From Gonium pectorale (Eukaryota; Chlorophyta; Chlorophyceae; Chlamydomonadales; Volvocaceae): a stretch of DNA of 10,830 nt. Numbering within the stretch: position 1 is the stretch's first letter; each line of letters begins with the position of its first letter. The notes under the pieces are model-generated. The model searched no databases and was not told the DNA's origin. It saw only the letters and a program-made list of their open reading frames with translations. The stretch covers positions 824,046-834,875 of the forward strand of contig LSYV01000043.1 in the NCBI GenBank assembly GCA_001584585.1, written 5' to 3'. Position numbers and translations under genes: made by a program. Below, piece after piece: positions 7,429 through 10,830 of this stretch.

Positions 7429-10327
7429 GTGAGGTGCATGGCGCGAATGCTGGGCCTCTTGGGCGTATCATCAGGTCTGAGGAGCGCTCCAGACGGCCTG
7501 GCCTGTTTCCTGTATCACGCATGTCAAAGCATTGGGGGGCTGGGACAGAGTATAGCACGTGGAATGCATGGTTTAGTCGGCGCGGGGGGGGGGGGGGCGT
7601 GCCAAGCTCCCCGGATTCCAGGGCCCTGTCTGATTGCTCATGTTTGCCTCCCCTCCCACCATTTACCACCCCTGCCCCATTCCCAGACATTTACCTTTGA
7701 CGATTGGAAACGGCACCGCAGCAGCAGCCGCTACCTCTACCATCTAAAGACGCTCTCAGAGTGAGCGCTGGGGTCGAGATAGCTTTGCAGGAGGAGGTGG
7801 CGGATTAGTTGCGTTTTCTGCACGATATAATTGGAGAGCTCGCAATTGCCGTAATTGCCGTAACTACCCAACGACGCGGTCGAAGGGACAAGGCAGTGGA
7901 GGTGGCGGCGGGGACAGGGGCGGCGCGGGGCTGGGTCTGCCGCATGTTGAGATTGCGGGTGCACCGTGGAGAGTGGGGCATGTGGGGACTTCGGGCTGAG
8001 GCGTCGTGGGTGCAAGGCGTTCTGGCCGGGAGTAGTGGGTAGGCTCCGCGGACTCAGCCGACACCGTCCGGTGTCGACCGGGAGGGGCTGTGCGGACGGG
8101 TCAAGAAAGCGTCCCCGCCGCCCCCTGGCCCCCCCGGGGCAGCACGGAACTGTGGCGGGCCGGGCCGTTCTTCGTAAGAGCCCTTTTGCTCCCGCCCCCG
8201 CCCCCAACCCCACTTTGCGCCGGTTAGGTCGGGCATTGTCCGGGGCATCTCCGCGCCGGTGCTGTTCGTGACGGCCTTCACGGCAGGTGAGCGGTAACCG
8301 AACCAACCGACAACCGTCGGAACTCTCATTCGCCATGACCAGCCGTTGGCCTTTCCGGCTCGCCTGTGACACCGCCCGCGCTGCTGGTGGCCAACGTCGA
8401 GAGGCTGCGCAAACAATATTTGGTTGTTTTTAAACCGCCCACAATAACCGTTAGCGCCAATCCCCAAGCGGCCAGGACCATCAGCAGAGCCCATCAGCAG
8501 CCTGACATCGTATGCCAACTGCCGGTGACCGCCGTACCCGCACTCTAACCGTAACTATCGTGACCTTGGCCACCGCAACCGCCCCGCAACCGCAGTGGTG
8601 GCCGCGCTCAACGCCGCACACGCCGCCTCGCTGCTGCCCGCCTGGGTGCCCGCCATGCCCGCCATCGCCATAGAGCCGGTGCAGCTCACCAGCATAGCCC
8701 TGTCGCTGCTGCTGGTGCGGGAGCGGAGCGGGGCGGGGCGGGGCGGGGGGCCATGAGGCGGGCATGGGGAGGGGGGCAGGGCTTTGTGAGCCTGTACGCG
8801 CTCCCTGTTTTCTCCTGGCTTTTCGGACCTTCCAATTTAACTCAACTGGCCTTGGGACATAGCAGCATTCCCCATGGCCCAGCGCCATGTGTCCTGGCCA
8901 GCAAACCAAGTACCCCATCTTGGCCGCTGCCTGCCCGCTGCCGCCAGGTGTTCCGCACCAACGCCAGCTACAGCCGGTGGGACGAGGGGCGGCGGTCCTT
9001 CGGCTCCATAACCACCGTCAGCCGGGACATTGCACGACAGGTCCGCGGACGCCGCAGCGGTCGCAGGGGTCTCACGGGGCTCACGGCGGCCGACCCGCCC
9101 TCAACACGCGTTTCCCCGCCGCCCAGCACAACCGCGACGTCCGCAACGCCGTCCGACCGCGGAGAGAACGCACTCCAGCCTGTGCCGTCCATCTCCCTCC
9201 CACTCTCCCTCCCTCCACATGCACATGCTCATAGCTGTACACACGCCCAAAACATGCACACTCAAGCACGCACTCACCCCCAAGCACACATCCCAACACG
9301 CACACTCGCCGTGAGCCGCCACGCAGCTGCCTGCTGCGAGTAACGAGCCTCCCTCCCTGCCCCGCCTCCCTCCCTGCCCCGCCTCCCTCCCTGCCCCGCC
9401 ACGACGCGTGCAGGCGTTCGCCTGGTTCCGCCCCGACGACGGACACAACCGGCGGCGGCTGGGCCGGTGGCTGGTGGCGCTGGGCCGATCCACCATGGTG
9501 CACCTGCGGGAGGAGCACAAGATGGAGGTGCGCGTGGTTGTGTGTGTGGGGGGGGGGGAGGTGAGGATAGGGGGTATGAATCGCGCCCCACGAGCTGGGC
9601 GCCATCAGCGTTCGTCCCGACTGGCGGACAAGCCGGTCCTTGCCTCGTTTTGCCGGCTCCCTAAGGTGCCGGGGATCCAAACATTTGGCAGCCGCCAGTC
9701 ATATGCCGTCAAAGCCGTGGGCTGGGGAAGGGAGAGCGGGGACTCGGGGCGGTGACAACCCCCCCCCCCTTCCCCGAGGTTGGAGGGGTGCGGTGTGTGT
9801 GGCGATGTCGCCGGCGGCGGGTGGCGGGTGGCGGCGCGGCATCCATGTGGGTTGGGTTTGCGGCGGGGAGGGGGGGTGGGGCGTGCGGCAGACCGGCAGC
9901 TGCATCTGGTAGCTTGAAAGTGGCTCCTGAGATCGCACGCAACCCTCCACCCATGGCTCATCGCCCCAAACCCCCCGGCCCCGCAGGACGAGCTGAAGTA
10001 CGTGCTGGAGCCCCAGGTACGGCATTGTACGGCCGCCGGGTGGAACGGCGTATAGTAGTGCTCAAACGGCGGCACGTTTGCGCAAGGACCGTGCTCCTGC
10101 CGCCCTCGGTCCAAAGAATTCGGGTCCCCAGCCCTGCGGTCCTTCTCCCGCCGGCCTCCCTCCCGGCCGAGGCCTGCCGACCCCAGCTACACCACGTCAG
10201 CACATACCGCCGTACAACAGCCCCGAACACAAACTCCCCCATTGCCCGTCCCTCGTTTGCCGCCATGCCCCCCCAGGAGGTGGAGGCGGTGCTCTCCTCC
10301 GTACACGCGCCCAGCTTCTGCTTGCAG
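7180..10327 (+). CDS. Bestrophin-family anion channel, 8 supported exons, 3' partial
   Basis: Exons: 7180-7428, 7687-7760, 8228-8286, 8596-8714, 8948-9040, 9414-9527, 9987-10016, 10277-10327 (789 nt, 263 codons, all in phase). ATG 7180 is the first Met after an in-frame TAA, with A at -3. Residues 1-60 are rich in Ser, Ala and Arg and could be an organelle transit peptide. DDWKRHRSSSRYLYHL, GIVRGISAPVLF (first membrane segment, about 112-135), a second hydrophobic segment (about 155-170) and FRTNASYSRWDEGRRSFGSI are classic bestrophin signatures. LREEHKMEDELKYVLEPQEV and APSFCLQ follow as in chloroplast-type members. Known family role: pentameric anion channels; algal BST proteins pass bicarbonate at thylakoids and plant VCCN1 passes chloride. 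Which ion and membrane apply here is inferred only. The rest of the gene lies at or beyond the window edge. Confidence 0.92.
7687..7760 (+). other. Bestrophin exon 2 (residues 84-108)
   Basis: Encodes TFTFDDWKRHRSSSRYLYHL then KTLSE. The Trp-x-x-His-Arg-Ser-x-x-Arg-Tyr pattern is typical of plant, algal and bacterial bestrophins just before the first membrane helix. Acceptor TTCCCAG, donor GA|GTGAGC, phase 2. Confidence 0.93.
7761..8227 (+). other. Bestrophin intron 2, 467 nt
   Basis: Donor GTGAGC, acceptor CGCCGGTTAG. It has a tandem 9-mer AATTGCCGT at 7844-7852 and 7853-7861. The rest is G-rich, turning C-rich toward the acceptor. No gene was seen. Confidence 0.8.
8228..8286 (+). other. 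Bestrophin exon 3 (residues 108-128)
   Basis: Encodes SGIVRGISAPVLFVTAFTA, most of the first transmembrane helix. The Ser-x-Ile-Val-Arg-Gly start is a family hallmark. Acceptor GGTTAG, donor G|GTGAGC, phase 1. Confidence 0.93.
8287..8595 (+). other. Bestrophin intron 3, 309 nt
   Basis: Donor GTGAGC, acceptor GCAACCGCAG. It is locally AT-richer around 8408-8455 and has several CCGTAAC/AACCG motifs. A 60-codon ORF at 8366-8548 has no family resemblance and I treat it as chance. Confidence 0.8.
8596..8714 (+). other. Bestrophin exon 4 (residues 128-167)
   Basis: Encodes VVAALNAAHAASLLPAWVPA, then MPAIAIEPVQLTSIALSLLL. This is the end of the first helix, a luminal or outer loop and the start of the second helix. 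Acceptor ACCGCAG, donor CTG|GTGCGG, phase 0. Confidence 0.92.
8948..9040 (+). other. Bestrophin exon 5 with the FRTNASYSRW signature (residues 168-198)
   Basis: Encodes VFRTNASYSRWDEGRRSFGS then ITTVSRDIARQ. Phe-Arg-(Thr/Asn)-Asn-x-(Ser/Ala)-Tyr-x-Arg-Trp is the best-known bestrophin motif. Acceptor CCGCCAG; the donor CAG|GTCCGC is weaker than the others in the window. Reading through it would add an unrelated Arg/Pro/Ser-rich tail ending at 9343. Confidence 0.94.
9041..9413 (+). other. Bestrophin intron 5 with a triple 17-bp repeat
   Basis: Donor GTCCGC, acceptor GCGTGCAG. It has an AC-rich stretch at about 9217-9306 and a minisatellite at 9347-9397 close to the acceptor. No gene was seen. 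Confidence 0.8.
9347..9397 (+). repeat. Tandem repeat, 3 exact copies of a 17-bp unit
   Basis: The unit GCCTCCCTCCCTGCCCC occurs at 9347-9363, 9364-9380 and 9381-9397 without a mismatch. It ends 13 nt before the AG of bestrophin exon 6 and thus forms part of that intron's pyrimidine tract. Confidence 0.95.
9414..9527 (+). other. Bestrophin exon 6 (residues 199-236)
   Basis: Encodes AFAWFRPDDGHNRRRLGRWL, then VALGRSTMVHLREEHKME. It corresponds to the cytosolic or stromal helices after the second membrane helix; the ARQ-AF junction and CxxHLR-like block fit plant and algal members. Acceptor GTGCAG, donor GAG|GTGCGC, phase 0. Confidence 0.9.
9528..9986 (+). other. Bestrophin intron 6, 459 nt
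   Basis: Donor GTGCGC followed by GT repeats and a G11 run at 9548-9558. A C11 run lies at 9759-9769. The acceptor is CCCCGCAG. No coding segment fits the family. Confidence 0.8.
9987..10016 (+). other. Bestrophin exon 7, 30-nt microexon (residues 237-246)
   Basis: Encodes DELKYVLEPQ, in phase 0 at both ends. It joins EEHKME to EVEAVLSSVH, matching the Asp/Glu-rich loop and leucine-rich helix of plant and algal bestrophins. Acceptor CCCCGCAG, donor CAG|GTACGG. Skipping it would keep the frame. Confidence 0.85.
10277..10327 (+). other. Bestrophin exon 8 (residues 247-263)
   Basis: Encodes EVEAVLSSVHAPSFCLQ. The (His/Arg)-x-Pro-x-x-x-Leu-Gln ending precedes Val-Leu-Ser in many relatives. Acceptor CCCCCCCAG, donor CAG|GTGGGA, phase 0. 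The next exon would be expected to begin with Val. Confidence 0.88.
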
Positions 10328-10365
10328 GTGGGAGCGCGGGTGCGGGGCCGCGAGTTGGCAGCGTG

Positions 10366-10405
10366 GTCGAGGACAGCCTGGTCGAGGACAGCCTGGTCGA
10401 GGACA
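10366..10405 (+). repeat. 15-bp tandem repeat, two exact copies and a partial third
   Basis: The unit GTCGAGGACAGCCTG occurs at 10366-10380 and 10381-10395. A third copy matches for 10 nt (10396-10405) and then diverges. It lies in the intron after bestrophin exon 8. In one frame it reads as VEDSL repeats, but no splice sites support its use as coding sequence. Confidence 0.93.
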
Positions 10406-10598
10406 CGAACCTGGATTCGGATGCCAATGCGGACGCCGGGGGTAGAAGCCCAGCCTCGCGGCCATACACAGGGCTCCCGGGCATCGGGGCCGGGCCCAGG
10501 TCGGGGGCCGTGTGCCGTGTCGCGCAGGGCTGAGGGTGTGGTCCCAAGGCAGGTCTCCACAGGCCCCCGTGTGTCGGGGAGGGGGGCTCGCTTATCAG

Positions 10599-10659
10599 TG
10601 TGAAAGCCCTGCGGCGGCCGGACGCCGAGTCCTTGTCAGCGCAGCTCCTGGGCCCCGAG
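10599..10659 (+). other. Tentative bestrophin exon 9, phase not resolved
   Basis: From 10600 the sequence reads VKALRRPDAESLSAQLLGPE and is followed by a donor GAG|GTGGGG. It fits the expected Val-start helix after CLQ and has the codon bias of the other exons. The nearest acceptor, TTATCAG at 10592-10598, leaves one extra T, so joining it to exon 8 shifts the frame. A missing small exon, a sequence error near the contig end, or a wrong call are all possible. Confidence 0.4.
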
Positions 10660-10830
10660 GTGGGGCACCGGGACGCCTGGGCGTTGCCGCCACCAACCGT
10701 ATCCGAACCCTCCTCTTCGGTTCTCCCGCGCCTGCCAGCCACCAAGATGCCGGCCATGTGTGCCCCACCTGGGGCCCTGACCCTGACCCCGCGCCTCCTC
10801 CTACCGCCCTCCCCCCCGCNCNCCCCCNCC
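10660..10830 (+). other. Window end, probably intron, next to ambiguous bases
   Basis: C-rich sequence with N bases at 10820, 10822 and 10828. I see no bestrophin-like coding sequence such as the expected CERI..TPIP block. This looks like the edge of an assembled contig in a poly-C tract. Confidence 0.6.

Noticed and set aside
8366..8548. 60-codon plus-strand ORF within bestrophin intron 3
   Set aside because: It sits between exons that join in phase with conserved protein and has no family resemblance.
9752..10603. Long plus-strand open frame (283 codons)
   Set aside because: Only 10277-10327 in it resembles a protein family. The rest is low-complexity Arg/Pro/Ala text across introns with good splice sites.
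1..10830. CRISPR array, tRNA or rRNA gene, transposon or prokaryotic system
   Set aside because: No spaced direct-repeat array, no cloverleaf or rRNA-like segment, and no transposase or terminal repeats were seen. The gene structure is that of a eukaryotic nuclear genome.

Overview
The window looks like nuclear DNA of a GC-rich green alga, most likely a volvocine or Chlamydomonas-type chlorophyte. It is very GC-rich, coding sequence is cut into many short exons (about 30 to 300 nt) by introns of about 200 to 720 nt, and third codon positions are mostly G or C. A TGTAA motif, the usual poly(A) signal of this group, lies where the first gene should end. The species cannot be fixed from the sequence. 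The N bases at 10820-10829 suggest that a contig ends at the right edge.

Two protein genes lie head to tail on the + strand. Gene 1 (exons from 268 to 6195, 5' end outside the window) is the C-terminal half of a Strawberry notch (SBNO) helicase-like protein; the plant relative is FORGETTER1. I could join twelve exons by matching reading phase and family conservation, giving 1599 nt, exactly 532 codons plus a stop. They cover the end of the second RecA-like helicase lobe (motifs V and VI), the Strawberry notch C-terminal helicase region, the SBNO-specific alpha/beta region, a Cys/His cluster and a short conserved C-terminal strand motif.

From 6196 to about 7030 there is an AT-richer stretch that I read as the 3' UTR of gene 1, ending at a TGTAA. 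About 160 bp later gene 2 starts at 7180. It encodes a bestrophin-family anion channel with a possible organelle-targeting N terminus. Eight exons (263 codons) are well supported. A probable ninth exon at about 10599-10659 carries a plausible continuation but does not join in phase, and the gene runs off the window.

The two genes have no obvious functional link (chromatin or transcription regulator versus membrane anion channel). I found no mobile element, CRISPR array, RNA gene or prokaryote-type system. The points most worth a second look are a GC-AG intron in gene 1, a possible degenerate exon copy in an intron of gene 1, short tandem repeats in bestrophin introns, homopolymer tracts of G after donors and C before acceptors, and the unresolved last bestrophin junction.
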